Shown: positions 44,791-54,082 of the stretch, piece by piece
Layout of the letters: each line of letters begins with the position of its first letter
How positions within the stretch are numbered: the first letter of the stretch is position 1
Assembly (NCBI GenBank): GCA_963205195.1
Contig: CAUJHR010000022.1
Coordinates: forward strand, 56,221-120,220
DNA from: Pseudomonadota bacterium
GTDB taxonomy: Bacteria > Pseudomonadota > Alphaproteobacteria > Rickettsiales > SXRF01
Length of the DNA stretch: 64,000 nt
Direction: 5' to 3'
The notes under the pieces: generated by a model
Database searches by the model: none
What the model was told of the DNA's origin: nothing
The model's input: only the letters and a program-made list of their open reading frames with translations
Program-made: the position numbers and the translations under genes

Positions 44791-44824
44791 GAGGCCGCGT
44801 TCGAATCCCTAGGGGCGCGGTCTC
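44791..44824 (+). terminator. Hairpin after the glycine-zipper gene
   Basis: GAGgCCGCG pairs with CGCGGtCTC, with a nested CCCTAGGG in the loop; a run of T (attttt) follows a few bases later. It would act as a weak Rho-independent terminator. The loop contains GTTCGAATCCC, which looks like a tRNA T-arm, but no full tRNA can be folded. Confidence 0.45.
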
Positions 44825-44845
44825 GTAAATTTTTCAGGGTTATAA

Positions 44846-46153
44846 ATGAATAAATTTATTTCTATTGCCGGATTATTTTTTATTCTGTGTGCAAACGCTC
44901 AGGCTCAGGAATATTCTTCGGAAGGCGGTTTTGGAACTAGCCCTGTGCTGCCGGAACCTGAGTCATCAATTCTGCCCACAGTAAAAGTAGCATCAGTAAT
45001 TGGTTGGAAAGATGATGAAAAGCCAATAGCGGCAAATGGTTTCACAGTTAATGCTTTTGCAAAAAATTTAAACCACCCGCGTTGGATTTTTGTGTTGCCC
45101 AATGGTGACGTGCTCGTTGCGGAAACTAATGCGCCCCCTAAGCCGGATGATAACGGAGGCATAAAAGGATTCTTTACCAAGTTAATCATGAAAGATGCGG
45201 GGGCAGGTGGTAGCAGCCCGAACCTTATAATATTGCTGCGCGATAGTGATAATGACGGGGTTGCGGAAACAAAAACTGTATTCATGGAAGGACTTAATTC
45301 GCCTTTTGGCATGGCGCTTATAGGAGATGATTTATATATTGCCAATACTGATGCGATACTGAAATTTCCATATCACGATGGCGATACTAAAATAGATAAG
45401 ATGGGCGTGATACTTGCTGAGTTGCCAGCAGGAAATATCAATCACCACTGGACAAAGAATATCATAGCAAGCCAGGATGGAAAGCATATTTACGCAAGTA
45501 TTGGTTCGAATAGCAATGCGGGCGAGAATGGTATAGAGAATGAAACATCACGTGCAGCAATACTGGAAATAGATACCAAAACCGGAGATTCCCGCCTATT
45601 TGCATCCGGGCTGCGTAATCCTGTAGGTATGGCATGGCAGCCACAAAGCGGCATGCTTTGGACCTCGGTCAATGAGCGTGATGAGCTTGGAGATAATTTG
45701 GTACCTGATTATATGACATCAGTAAAAGAAGGAGCTTTTTATGGCTGGCCATATAGCTATTACGGACAGCATATAGATAGCAGGGTAAAACCGCAAAATC
45801 CTGATATGGTAGAAAAAGCTATAAAGCCAGACTATGCGCTGGGATCGCATACGGCATCACTTGGGCTTGCGTTTTACAACGGTAATCTATTTCCAGATCA
45901 TTTCCGCGGAGGCGCTTTTATTGGTCAGCATGGCTCTTGGAACCGCAAACCTCCCAGTGGTTATAGAGTGATTTTTGTGCCGTTTAAAAATGGTGTGCCA
46001 GATGGTATGCCAGAAAATATCCTGACTGGATTTTTAAATGATGAAGGTAAGGCGCATGGCAGGCCGGTAGGAGTTGCGGTTGATAAGCAAGGTGCGCTGC
46101 TTGTGGCGGATGATGTGGGCAATGTGATCTGGCGGGTTACACCGCAAAAATAA
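44846..46153 (+). CDS. Sorbosone dehydrogenase-like, PQQ-type beta-propeller protein
   Basis: 435 residues with a signal peptide (ends ANAQA), so periplasmic. The body matches the glucose/sorbosone dehydrogenase propeller: LNHPRWIFVLPNGDVLVAET, GLNSPFGMALIGDDLYIANTD, HHWTKNII, GLRNPVGMAWQP and FIGQHGSWNRKPPSGYRVIFVPF. Members oxidise sugars or related compounds with PQQ, though substrate and even cofactor are unproven for many. It is monocistronic. Confidence 0.88.
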   Translation: MNKFISIAGLFFILCANAQAQEYSSEGGFGTSPVLPEPESSILPTVKVASVIGWKDDEKPIAANGFTVNAFAKNLNHPRWIFVLPNGDVLVAETNAPPKPDDNGGIKGFFTKLIMKDAGAGGSSPNLIILLRDSDNDGVAETKTVFMEGLNSPFGMALIGDDLYIANTDAILKFPYHDGDTKIDKMGVILAELPAGNINHHWTKNIIASQDGKHIYASIGSNSNAGENGIENETSRAAILEIDTKTGDSRLFASGLRNPVGMAWQPQSGMLWTSVNERDELGDNLVPDYMTSVKEGAFYGWPYSYYGQHIDSRVKPQNPDMVEKAIKPDYALGSHTASLGLAFYNGNLFPDHFRGGAFIGQHGSWNRKPPSGYRVIFVPFKNGVPDGMPENILTGFLNDEGKAHGRPVGVAVDKQGALLVADDVGNVIWRVTPQK

Positions 46154-46156
46154 AAA

Positions 46157-46183
46157 ATGGCCGGACAGAATCCTCCCGGCCAT
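46157..46183 (-). terminator. Rho-independent terminator for the minus-strand coiled-coil gene
   Basis: Perfect 8-bp stem ATGGCCGG/CCGGCCAT with an 11-base loop. Read on the minus strand it is followed by six T. It lies between the convergent sorbosone dehydrogenase-like gene and the minus-strand gene ending at 46202 and may also stop plus-strand transcripts weakly. Confidence 0.8.
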
Positions 46184-46201
46184 ATTCAATAATTAACCGT
46201 A

Positions 46202-46600
46202 TTATTGTGTTTTTAATTTCCTAAGGTCATGGCGGCGTTCTTTTTTATCGAGGTGTTTCTCTACACGGTCATGATGCAATTCTTTTTTATCATGATGTTT
46301 TTCCATCCTGTCATGATTTAATTCCCTTTTATCCTGATTGATTTCACGCTGTTCCTGCGCTGCGCCTGCGGCATCGCCTGCCTTTACAGCAGAGTTGCGT
46401 TCCATACGGTCTTCGTGCAATTCTTTCCTGTCGCCAACGATCTCACGATTATCCTGACGGATATCGCGCCTGTCTTGGCGTATATCGCGGTTATCCTGGC
46501 GGATTTCAGCGTTATCCTGTTTGATCTCGGCAGGTACCTGCGCGTAAGCAGGAATTGCAAGGCCTAAAACGGCAAGGAATGTTAAGGCGGATATTTTCAT
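46202..46600 (-). CDS. Secreted charged heptad-repeat protein
   Basis: 132 residues with a signal peptide (ends PAYAQ). The mature part is almost entirely charged: a 7-residue unit of the form IRQDNRD is repeated about five times, then units such as HEDRME, NHDRMEK and HHDRVEK. It should form a long polar coiled coil or helix in the periplasm. The function is unknown. The histidines in the second half could bind metal, but this is speculation. Confidence 0.8.
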   Translation of the reverse strand: MKISALTFLAVLGLAIPAYAQVPAEIKQDNAEIRQDNRDIRQDRRDIRQDNREIVGDRKELHEDRMERNSAVKAGDAAGAAQEQREINQDKRELNHDRMEKHHDKKELHHDRVEKHLDKKERRHDLRKLKTQ

Positions 46601-46756
46601 AGGATCTCCAGTGGTTAGTGTTTAATACCATTCCAAGAGATATACCTAATAATCTTGATAAGATATTTCTTTCTCATTAACTAAAATTTATAAAGATAAA
46701 CATATGGTTTTTTTATTTTGTTGGTATTGATATAAGCCATTGTTTCCACCCAAACT

Positions 46757-47959
46757 ATGGAGAATATAGTGAATATGGGGGCCACGCATAAACGAGCGCC
46801 ATCTGCACGCGATATTCCTTTTGAATGCGTAGCACTTTTATTGCAAGGCGGTGGTGCGCTGGGCGCTTATCAGGCAGGAGTTTATCAGGCATTATCGGAA
46901 GCCGGGCTTGAGCCGGATTGGGTTGCCGGTATCTCAATTGGTGCAATAAATGCGGCAATAATAGCCGGAAATGCGCCGCAAAACCGCTTAAAGAAACTCC
47001 GTGAATTCTGGGAGTTCATAACTATTGATGAATTTGCACTATTCCCAACTGCTGTAAAATGTTTTGCCACACGCAATGATATACAACGCCAAGCCATTAA
47101 TTTTATGAGCGCAGCGCATACGCTTATTAGTGGAATACCGGGATTTTTTAAGCCGAGGCCACTGATCCCGTGGCTTGAGCCAAATGGCTCGATGCCAGCT
47201 ACAAGTTTTTATGACCTGTCAGGCTTCAAATCCACGCTAGAACAGATGATAGATTTCGACAGGCTTAATAATGATGATATACGCCTTAATGTCGGGGCGG
47301 TTAATGTTAAGACCGGTAACTTCACCGATTTTGACAATAAACTAATGAAAATAACCCCTGAGCATATAATGGCCAGCGGCGCATTGCCTCCCGGATTTCC
47401 GGCTGTTGAGATAGAAGGCGAATATTACTGGGATGGCGGTCTTATTTCGAACACGCCATTACAATGGGTGGTGGAAGATAAATCATATGAAGACAGCCTT
47501 GTTTTCCAAGTGGACCTGTGGAGCGCTGATGGTGAGTTCCCGCAGAATATGGCTGATGTGCTTACCCGCCAGAAAGATGTGCAGTTTTCCAGCCGTACGC
47601 GTGCCAACACTTCTCGCTTTAAGCAACAGCGCAAACTTTACCATAATATAGCCAAACTTATAGAGAAGCTGCCTGATGATCTGAAAAGATCCCCTGAAGC
47701 CAAACTTTTAAGCGAGGCGGCGGATACCAAGGTTTATAATATTGTGCATCTTATTTATCATAATAAAAACTATGAGGGCTATTCCAAGGATTTTGAATTT
47801 TCCCGCCTGAGTATGGAAGCGCACTGGCAATCGGGGTATAATGATACTTTAAAAACGCTGGAACATAAGAAGGTTCTGGAAAGGCCGCACAATAGTGAAG
47901 GCATAGCCATATTTGATTACAGCCGCGGCAAGGGCGAAGAGCCTATAGATAAAAAATAA
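46757..47959 (+). CDS. Patatin-like phospholipase with DUF3734-type C-terminus
   Basis: 400 residues. Oxyanion motif QGGGALGAYQ (about 30), nucleophile Ser in GISIGA (about 61) and catalytic Asp in YYWDGGLISN (about 224) complete the dyad. The C-terminal region (KDVQFSSRTRANTSRFKQQ, VYNIVHLIYHNKNYEGYSKDFEFSRLSMEAHW) matches the group carrying DUF3734, often linked to polyhydroxybutyrate metabolism. It is likely a cytoplasmic acyl hydrolase. Monocistronic. Confidence 0.92.
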   Translation: MENIVNMGATHKRAPSARDIPFECVALLLQGGGALGAYQAGVYQALSEAGLEPDWVAGISIGAINAAIIAGNAPQNRLKKLREFWEFITIDEFALFPTAVKCFATRNDIQRQAINFMSAAHTLISGIPGFFKPRPLIPWLEPNGSMPATSFYDLSGFKSTLEQMIDFDRLNNDDIRLNVGAVNVKTGNFTDFDNKLMKITPEHIMASGALPPGFPAVEIEGEYYWDGGLISNTPLQWVVEDKSYEDSLVFQVDLWSADGEFPQNMADVLTRQKDVQFSSRTRANTSRFKQQRKLYHNIAKLIEKLPDDLKRSPEAKLLSEAADTKVYNIVHLIYHNKNYEGYSKDFEFSRLSMEAHWQSGYNDTLKTLEHKKVLERPHNSEGIAIFDYSRGKGEEPIDKK

Positions 47960-48030
47960 TATATAGATATTTCAAGGCGGTATTTTGTCTTGCAATTATT
48001 GAACCGGGTAGTATATTAAATAGATATTAT

Positions 48031-48045
48031 ACTATACGGTACAGT
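48031..48045. promoter_or_regulatory. Operator-like palindrome upstream of the TetR-efflux operon
   Basis: ACTATAC-G-GTACAGT is a 15-base palindrome with one mismatched pair, ending 3 bases before the tetR start ATG. This place and shape suit autorepression by the TetR protein. The -10-like tattat precedes it. Confidence 0.45.
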
Positions 48046-48047
48046 TT

Positions 48048-48710
48048 ATGAATTCAAAGACTCCTAAAAAATCAGATAAAAATCTCGTAGGCCGCCCAAA
48101 GGACGCGGGTAAGCGCGATAATATCGTGCGTGCTGCTAATAATTTATTCATGAAGAATGGCTATTCGCTTACCAGCATGGAGGCGGTTGCAAAGAATGCA
48201 GATGTTTCCAAGCTAACCATCTACAGCCATTTTGCGAATAAAGATGAGTTGTTCAAGGAAGTAATCCGACTGCGCTGTGATAAATTGGCTGCCCCGGAAA
48301 GTTTTATGGTTCTTGCAAATCAGCCGGTTGAAAAATCGCTTTTAAAACTGGGGATTGATTTTACTTCCCTTGTATTTCGCCCAGATTCCATAAGGTTGCA
48401 CTGCATAATGCAGGCGGAAGCGGTGCGCCATCCTAAAGTCGTACAGATATTTTATGAAACCGGCCCTAAGAGGGTGCGTTCTGAATTCGCAAAATTATTG
48501 CAAGCCTGGAACGACCAGAAAAAGTTGATAATCCCTGATGCTTCTAAAGCCTCAAACCAGTTTTTCAGTTTGCTGAAAGGCGAGATGCTGATGCAGGTAA
48601 TTTTGCTCAGGATGCCGATGCCTAGTGAAACAGAGCTGAAAGAGCATGTACGAACAACAGTTGATTTTTTCCTCTCCGCTTACTCTCCATCCTATAAGAA
48701 AAAGAAATAA
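48048..48710 (+). CDS. TetR-family transcriptional repressor
   Basis: 220 residues. The HTH region is KRDNIVRAANNLFMKNGYSLTSMEAVAKNADVSKLTIYSHFANKDELFKEV. The C-terminus resembles the AcrR_C/TetR_C group that controls drug pumps. It is the first gene of an operon with emrA-like, emrB-like and outer-membrane factor genes, which it presumably represses. A palindrome overlaps its promoter. Confidence 0.93.
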   Translation: MNSKTPKKSDKNLVGRPKDAGKRDNIVRAANNLFMKNGYSLTSMEAVAKNADVSKLTIYSHFANKDELFKEVIRLRCDKLAAPESFMVLANQPVEKSLLKLGIDFTSLVFRPDSIRLHCIMQAEAVRHPKVVQIFYETGPKRVRSEFAKLLQAWNDQKKLIIPDASKASNQFFSLLKGEMLMQVILLRMPMPSETELKEHVRTTVDFFLSAYSPSYKKKK

Positions 48711-48712
48711 AT

Positions 48713-49621
48713 ATGGAAAAACATAAAAACAAGCTAAAGCTGATTATAGCTTTCATAAGCGCATGTATTGTGATAACGGCGATTTATCTGTTCATTCACC
48801 GTAATGAGCAAAGCACTGATGATGCTGCGATTGACGGGCGCAATGTGGTGATAAGTTCTAAGGTTTCGGGCTATGTGAAAACCCTAAATATAAGTGATAA
48901 CCAGCAGGTGAAAGCAGGCGATATTTTGCTGGAAATCGACCCGGCTGATTACATTATACGCCGTGACAAAAGCAAGGCAGCTCTGGCAGCGGCACAAGCT
49001 CAGGTTGTATCGGCTGATGCAGCCTTCAAAAAAGACCAAAGCGATCTAAACCGCATGAAGCGCCTGAGTACGCAGGCACGCAGCCAGGAGCAACTGGAGC
49101 AGGCTTCCTCGGAAGCCCAGAAGTCGCAAGCGGTGATCGAGCAGCTGCAGGCTCATGTAATGGAGGCGCAGGCTGACCTGGCGCAGTCGGAAAAAGACCT
49201 TGCTGATACTAAAATAATTGCACCGATGGATGGTTATATTACTAAACGCGGCGTTGAGCGTGGTAATTACATACAGCCGGGACAGCAGCTAGCGTCGTTG
49301 GTAGGAACTGAGTTATGGGTAGTTGCTAATTTCAAGGAAACCCAGCTTAAGAGAATCAAAAGAGGTGATGCCGTAGATATAGAGGTGGATGCTTTTCCTG
49401 ATAAAAAAATTACCGGCACCGTTGACAGCATACAATCAGGAACTGGTGCATATTTTTCTGCATTTCCGCCAGAAAATGCAACCGGAAATTATGTGAAAAT
49501 CATCCAGCGCGTCCCTGTAAAGATCGTATTTGATAGCCCGCCTGAAAATATCCATCTGGGGCTTGGAATGTCTGTTACTCCTGTGGTGCATACCGGGAGT
49601 GCGGAGAATAAGCGTGAGTGA
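48713..49621 (+). CDS. EmrA/HlyD-family membrane fusion protein
   Basis: 302 residues: one N-terminal membrane helix (about 10-27), barrel-sandwich/biotinyl-lipoyl halves (VVISSKVSGYVKTL and MDGYITKRGVERGNYIQPGQ) and an alpha-helical hairpin between. It bridges the EmrB-like pump and the NodT-like outer-membrane factor. Its stop overlaps the pump's GTG start by 8 bases. Confidence 0.93.
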   Translation: MEKHKNKLKLIIAFISACIVITAIYLFIHRNEQSTDDAAIDGRNVVISSKVSGYVKTLNISDNQQVKAGDILLEIDPADYIIRRDKSKAALAAAQAQVVSADAAFKKDQSDLNRMKRLSTQARSQEQLEQASSEAQKSQAVIEQLQAHVMEAQADLAQSEKDLADTKIIAPMDGYITKRGVERGNYIQPGQQLASLVGTELWVVANFKETQLKRIKRGDAVDIEVDAFPDKKITGTVDSIQSGTGAYFSAFPPENATGNYVKIIQRVPVKIVFDSPPENIHLGLGMSVTPVVHTGSAENKRE

Positions 49622-51179
49622 TAGCGCAGAAAAGACCTATAACCCTTACCTTGTTGCTATGGTGGTGAGTCTTGCTGCTTTCATGGAGGTTCTGGATACT
49701 ACTATAACCAATGTATCACTTTCGCACATAGCAGGGACTTTGGGCGCAACCCAGGATGAAAGTACATGGGTTTTAACATCTTACCTTGTTGCTAATGGGA
49801 TTGTCCTGCCGCTTTCAGGCTGGCTTTCACAAGTGATGGGGCGCAAACGTTTTTTTATGATGTGCATAGCTGCTTTTACGGCTGCTTCTTTCCTGTGCGG
49901 GATGGCAACCTCTCTTCCGATGCTGATAATTTTTCGCCTTATGCAGGGAATTGCCGGAGGCGGATTGCAACCGACACAGCAAGCGATCATCATTGATGCT
50001 TTCCCGCCGGAAAAACGCGGGGCGGCTTTTGGCTTGATGGGGATTACCATGATAGTTGCACCAATTCTGGGGCCGACATTAGGCGGATTCATTACTGATA
50101 ATTTCAGCTGGCGCTGGATTTTTTTTATGAATGTCCCGGTTGGGATCATGGCTTTCTGGTTGGTGGGGCAGATGGTGAAAGATCCGCCACATGCGAACGC
50201 ACAGGGCGTTGGTTCAATTGATTATATAGGCCTAAGTTTAATCGTATTTGGCTTGGGAGCCTTGCAGATAATGCTTGATAAAGGCCAGCAGGAAGACTGG
50301 TTCGCAAGCAATTTTATTGTGCTGTTCGCAATTATTGCAGCCATTTGTTTGGTAGCCGCCGTTATCTGGCTTCTGCGGCAGGAAGACCCTGTAATTGATT
50401 TGCGATTACTTGCTAAACCTAGTTTTAGCCTTTCTTGCATCATGATATTTTTTATGGGTTTTTGCCTGTATGGTTCCAGCACATTGTTGCCTATGCTTGT
50501 ACAGTCACAATATGGTTATGATGCGACGCTTGCCGGGCTGGTGCTGTCGCCGGGCGGTTTTGCTGTAATTTTCATTATGCCGATTGTCGGCAGGCTGGTG
50601 AATAAAGTTCAGGCACGCTACCTTATTGCCTTTGGCATGTTCATGCTAACGATTGGTCAGTGGTATACCATGCATATCACCCCGCAGACCAGCTACAATC
50701 TTTTTGTGTTCATGCGTATTTTGCAGGTTATCGGGCTTCCATTCCTGTTCATCCCAATAAGCACGCTGGCCTTCATGCATATAGCCAAAGAAAAAAGCAG
50801 TAAAGCTTCAGCTATATATGCGCTTTCGCGCAATGTGGGAGGCAGTATCGGCATTGCTATTATGATAAGCTATATCGCCCGCCACCAGCAGATTAACCAG
50901 GCCTATCTATCGGCTAACCTGACGCAGGAAGATCCGGTTTTCCGCGCAACTTTAGCCCGCTATACAAACGCATTCTTTTCACATGGTATGGATATGGCGC
51001 AAAGCGCACAGGCAGCTATGGGAAAAATATATGGGGTGTTACTGCACCAAGCAACAATAATGGCTTACCGTGATGCGTATATGGTAATGGCGATAATAAC
51101 TTTGATACTGGCATTGATAGCGCTGATAATGCCACGCAATAACCCGCGCAAATTGCCGGCTGATGCTGCGGTTCATTAG
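49614..51179 (+). CDS. EmrB-like DHA2 multidrug efflux MFS transporter
   Basis: 521 residues from GTG 49614 (VSDSAEKTYNPYLV); the frame is open upstream inside emrA. It has about 14 membrane segments. FMEVLDTTITNVSLSHIAGTLGA is the DHA2 signature, and motif A-like GRKRFFM and motif C-like GITMIVAPILGPTLGG are present. It pumps hydrophobic drugs out together with the fusion protein and outer-membrane factor of the same operon. Confidence 0.94.
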   Translation: MSDSAEKTYNPYLVAMVVSLAAFMEVLDTTITNVSLSHIAGTLGATQDESTWVLTSYLVANGIVLPLSGWLSQVMGRKRFFMMCIAAFTAASFLCGMATSLPMLIIFRLMQGIAGGGLQPTQQAIIIDAFPPEKRGAAFGLMGITMIVAPILGPTLGGFITDNFSWRWIFFMNVPVGIMAFWLVGQMVKDPPHANAQGVGSIDYIGLSLIVFGLGALQIMLDKGQQEDWFASNFIVLFAIIAAICLVAAVIWLLRQEDPVIDLRLLAKPSFSLSCIMIFFMGFCLYGSSTLLPMLVQSQYGYDATLAGLVLSPGGFAVIFIMPIVGRLVNKVQARYLIAFGMFMLTIGQWYTMHITPQTSYNLFVFMRILQVIGLPFLFIPISTLAFMHIAKEKSSKASAIYALSRNVGGSIGIAIMISYIARHQQINQAYLSANLTQEDPVFRATLARYTNAFFSHGMDMAQSAQAAMGKIYGVLLHQATIMAYRDAYMVMAIITLILALIALIMPRNNPRKLPADAAVH

Positions 51180-51188
51180 GAAAAAATT

Positions 51189-52598
51189 ATGAAAAATTTT
51201 AATATGCTTTTAATCTCCTGTATTCTTAGCGGCTGCACTGTTGGCAGTGATTATTTAAAGCCAGATATCAATCTGCCGCAAAGCTGGTTTGCGCCTAAGG
51301 AAAAAGAACTGCCTATAACTGATGACAAGGCAGAGATAGAGCAAATCTGGTGGAAAAATTTTAATGACCCCGTACTTGGGCAGCTTATAGAAAAGGCGAG
51401 TGTAGATAATTTTGACCTGAAAATTACTCAGGCGAGAATTGCACAGGCTCGCGCTATGCGCGGCATCACCAGTTCCGCTTTGATACCACAGGTTAATATG
51501 GTCGCAGGTGATATGCGGCAGGGTAATCGCTTTGCTTTCGGCGGCGCGCCGTTTCCGGGAATGGATAAGCCTTTCAATACTTTCCAGGCCGGGTTTGATG
51601 CCAGCTGGGAGCTTGACCTTTTTGGCAAAAGCAGAAGGGCTTTGGAAGCCGCAAATGCTGAGCTAGAATCAGCCATTGCCACGCGTGATGCTGTGCGGGT
51701 TTCCATGCTTGCTGAAATTGCCAGTACCTATATGGATATACGCTCTTACCAGCAGCAGCTTAAAATCACGCAAGAAACCATAGATGCTGAAAAACACACG
51801 GTGAGTATTGTGAATGAAAATTACCGGGCGGGAAACAGTGCCCAGTTATATCTCATGCAGGCGCGGGCGCAGCTTGAACAAACCAAGACACAATTGCCTT
51901 ATTACCAGAACCTTCTGGCGCAATCAGAATATAGCATGGATGTATTATTGGGGCATCAGCCGGGCACAGCTTATAAGATGCTGGAGGAAGAAAAACCGAT
52001 ACCGGCGGTTACTGATTCGCTGTTGCTTTCTACCCCTGCAAAAGTTATCGCCGAACGGCCTGATATACGCGTGGCAGAAAGAAATCTTGCAGCAACTACT
52101 GCAAGGCAGGGAGTTGCAGCCGCGCAATTCTTTCCCGATATTTCACTGTCTGCCTTTGTAGGATTTTTGAATGTTGATGCACAACATTTGCTGGAGCGCG
52201 ATAGTAAATCATGGAGTATGGGAGGAAATATATTATCGCCGATCCTGAATTACGGGAAGCTTTCTTCCAATATGGACCTTGCTGATGCGAAGCAGCAAGA
52301 GGCGCTGGCGGTTTACCAGAAAGCCGTAATATCTGCTCTTTCAGATGTAAGTAAATCCGTTGCCGCATATAAAAAACAGCAGGAATATTTAAGCGCCGTT
52401 GATAAGACGGTAAGTGCTAACCGTAAAACAGCGGATATAGCCCGCTCGCGTTATAAAGAAGGCTTGTCATCATTTATTGAAGTTCTGGATGCTGAGCGAA
52501 CACTTTATAATTCGCAGAGCCAGCAGGTTAAGTCCAGGGCGCAGGTTTCTAAGGATATGATAGCGGTTTATAAGAGTTTAGGCGGCGGCTGGAAATAA
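51189..52598 (+). CDS. NodT/OprM-family outer-membrane efflux lipoprotein
   Basis: 469 residues with a lipoprotein signal (ISCILSGC). Two outer-membrane efflux repeats are seen, with the typical IWWKNFNDPVLGQLIEKA, FDASWELDLFGKSRRALEAA and RPDIRVAERNLAATTARQGVAAAQFFPDISL. It completes the tripartite pump of the operon, 9 bases after emrB. Confidence 0.94.
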   Translation: MKNFNMLLISCILSGCTVGSDYLKPDINLPQSWFAPKEKELPITDDKAEIEQIWWKNFNDPVLGQLIEKASVDNFDLKITQARIAQARAMRGITSSALIPQVNMVAGDMRQGNRFAFGGAPFPGMDKPFNTFQAGFDASWELDLFGKSRRALEAANAELESAIATRDAVRVSMLAEIASTYMDIRSYQQQLKITQETIDAEKHTVSIVNENYRAGNSAQLYLMQARAQLEQTKTQLPYYQNLLAQSEYSMDVLLGHQPGTAYKMLEEEKPIPAVTDSLLLSTPAKVIAERPDIRVAERNLAATTARQGVAAAQFFPDISLSAFVGFLNVDAQHLLERDSKSWSMGGNILSPILNYGKLSSNMDLADAKQQEALAVYQKAVISALSDVSKSVAAYKKQQEYLSAVDKTVSANRKTADIARSRYKEGLSSFIEVLDAERTLYNSQSQQVKSRAQVSKDMIAVYKSLGGGWK

Positions 52599-52682
52599 AT
52601 TCAAGGCTTAGCGAATACTTTAGAAATTACATTCGTATTACTTAGGCGAGTGAATAAAAACCCTAACTTATGGAGATCAAAT

Positions 52683-53132
52683 ATGAAGAAATTACTACCT
52701 ATGGCCTTGATAATTTCAATTGTTTCAACAGGCATTGTTTATGCTAATGACGATGCAAAAAGCGATTATGGTTCAAAATCTTTCAAGGAAACTATCGCTA
52801 AACTACCGGAGGCAAAGGCTACTGCTTTCCGTGATTCTATGGCGCAGGCGCGTAAAAACAATGACGGCATGAAAGAGCAGATGAAAAAACAACGTGATGA
52901 ATTAAATGCAATCATGATCGCTCCGACATTTGATAAGGCAGCCTATATTGCAAAGAGCAGCGAGCTTCAGGCAACTAAGGATAAAATGCACGCAAACATG
53001 CGTGAAGCCTTTGCAAATGCTGTTGCAGGTCTTTCGCAGGATGAGCGTAAATTGCTTGCAGATTCCATGCATAAGCGCGGGCATAGATGGCATAAAGATG
53101 CGGAAAAACCGGCGCAGGCAGGCGGTAAATAG
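52683..53132 (+). CDS. Periplasmic Spy/CpxP/CnrX-like stress or metal sensor protein
   Basis: 149 residues from ATG 52683 (Shine-Dalgarno ggag; an upstream in-frame ATG at 52650 lacks one). Signal peptide to about VYA. The mature part is helical: FKETIAKLPEAKATAFRDSMAQARKNN, a central hairpin, and LSQDERKLLADSM in place of the LTxxQ-type motifs of the CpxP superfamily. The tail is His-rich (HKRGHRWHKD). A paralogue is encoded at 54079. A terminator follows, then an ECF sigma gene. Confidence 0.78.
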   Translation: MKKLLPMALIISIVSTGIVYANDDAKSDYGSKSFKETIAKLPEAKATAFRDSMAQARKNNDGMKEQMKKQRDELNAIMIAPTFDKAAYIAKSSELQATKDKMHANMREAFANAVAGLSQDERKLLADSMHKRGHRWHKDAEKPAQAGGK

Positions 53133-53149
53133 TTACTTCCTTGTAGTCT

Positions 53150-53185
53150 GGGCAGGGAAGGATTATTCTTTCCCTGTCCCTTTTT
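53150..53185 (+). terminator. Rho-independent terminator between the Spy-like gene and the sigma gene
   Basis: GGGCAGGGAA pairs with TTCCCTGTCCC (one bulge), followed by five T. It separates the first sensor gene from the sigma-factor gene that starts 20 bases later, so the sigma gene either has its own promoter inside this stretch or receives only read-through. Confidence 0.8.
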
Positions 53186-53204
53186 ACCGAGGAGTTTTTG
53201 GTTA

Positions 53205-53774
53205 ATGCAGGAGGCCTTGAATTTAATTAAGGATAAGGAAGCTGACGTGGATGACGCGCAGCTGCTTGCACGTATAAAAAAAGGTGAACATGAAGCCTTC
53301 GCCATATTGGTACGCAGGCATAGTTTGCGTTTTTACCGGATTGCTTATCGCTTTACTGCGGAGCGTGGGGAGGCTGAGGACATAGTGCAGGATGCATTTT
53401 TGAAATTATGGGAAAACGCTGAAAGCTGGAACCCGAGCAGGAACAGTGCTTTTACCACATGGTTTTACCGCGTTGTGGTCAATCTCTGCCTGGACCGTAA
53501 GAAAAAAAAGCGGCCACTTCAGATGATTGATGAAGTGCTTATTGCTGATGATAATATAACACAGGAAGAAAGAATGATTGAGCGCGAAAATGAAATATTG
53601 ATAGAAAATCATATTGCAGCTTTGCCTGAGCGCCAGAGGGTTGCATTGAATTTGTGTTTTTACGAAGGTCTTAGCAACCAGGAAGCAGCCCAAATAATGG
53701 GTGTACACTTGAAGGCGCTGCAATCGCTTATTATGCGCGCTAAGCTTACGCTTCGGGAAAAACTCATGGGTTGA
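53205..53774 (+). CDS. ECF-type RNA polymerase sigma factor
   Basis: 189 residues. Region 2: ARIKKGEHEAFAILVRRHSLRFYRIAYRF, then AEDIVQDAFLKLWENA. Region 4: LPERQRVALNLCFYEGLSNQEAAQIMGVHLKALQSLIMRAKLTLREKL. It directs transcription of a small extracytoplasmic-stress regulon. The anti-sigma-like gene follows, overlapping or within 12 bases, and two Spy/CnrX-like genes flank the pair, recalling the CnrYXH layout of metal resistance. Confidence 0.92.
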   Translation: MQEALNLIKDKEADVDDAQLLARIKKGEHEAFAILVRRHSLRFYRIAYRFTAERGEAEDIVQDAFLKLWENAESWNPSRNSAFTTWFYRVVVNLCLDRKKKKRPLQMIDEVLIADDNITQEERMIERENEILIENHIAALPERQRVALNLCFYEGLSNQEAAQIMGVHLKALQSLIMRAKLTLREKLMG

Positions 53775-53785
53775 TGGAGGGATTT

Positions 53786-54082
53786 ATGTCAGAATTTGAA
53801 GAAAAACTACATGCACGGAAGCTCGAGCAGCCATCTGCTTTTTTTGCCGAGCGTATAATCAATATTGCTGCCCATACGCCGCGCAATGTCCCAATCAGCA
53901 TATTTATGCAAATACGTACAATGTTTGGAGAGTTCATGCTTCCACAACCCGCCTATGCTTTTGCAGTTATATTGCTGCTGGGGTTTGGAATCGGAGTTAT
54001 TTTTGATGATGCCGGCAATATACAAAATGAAAATACTCTTGCTTTATCTTCTATATTTAGTGATGACGGGGCTTCATTATGA
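53786..54082 (+). CDS. Short single-pass membrane protein, putative anti-sigma factor
   Basis: 98 residues from ATG 53786, which has a ggaggg Shine-Dalgarno; a start at 53771 overlapping the sigma stop is possible. It is a hydrophilic N-terminus (about 55 residues, cytoplasmic) followed by one membrane helix (YAFAVILLLGFGIGVIF) and a short periplasmic tail. Placement right after a sigma gene and before a periplasmic sensor makes a CnrY-like anti-sigma role likely. It has no zinc motif. Its end overlaps the next gene by ATGA. Confidence 0.7.
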   Translation: MSEFEEKLHARKLEQPSAFFAERIINIAAHTPRNVPISIFMQIRTMFGEFMLPQPAYAFAVILLLGFGIGVIFDDAGNIQNENTLALSSIFSDDGASL

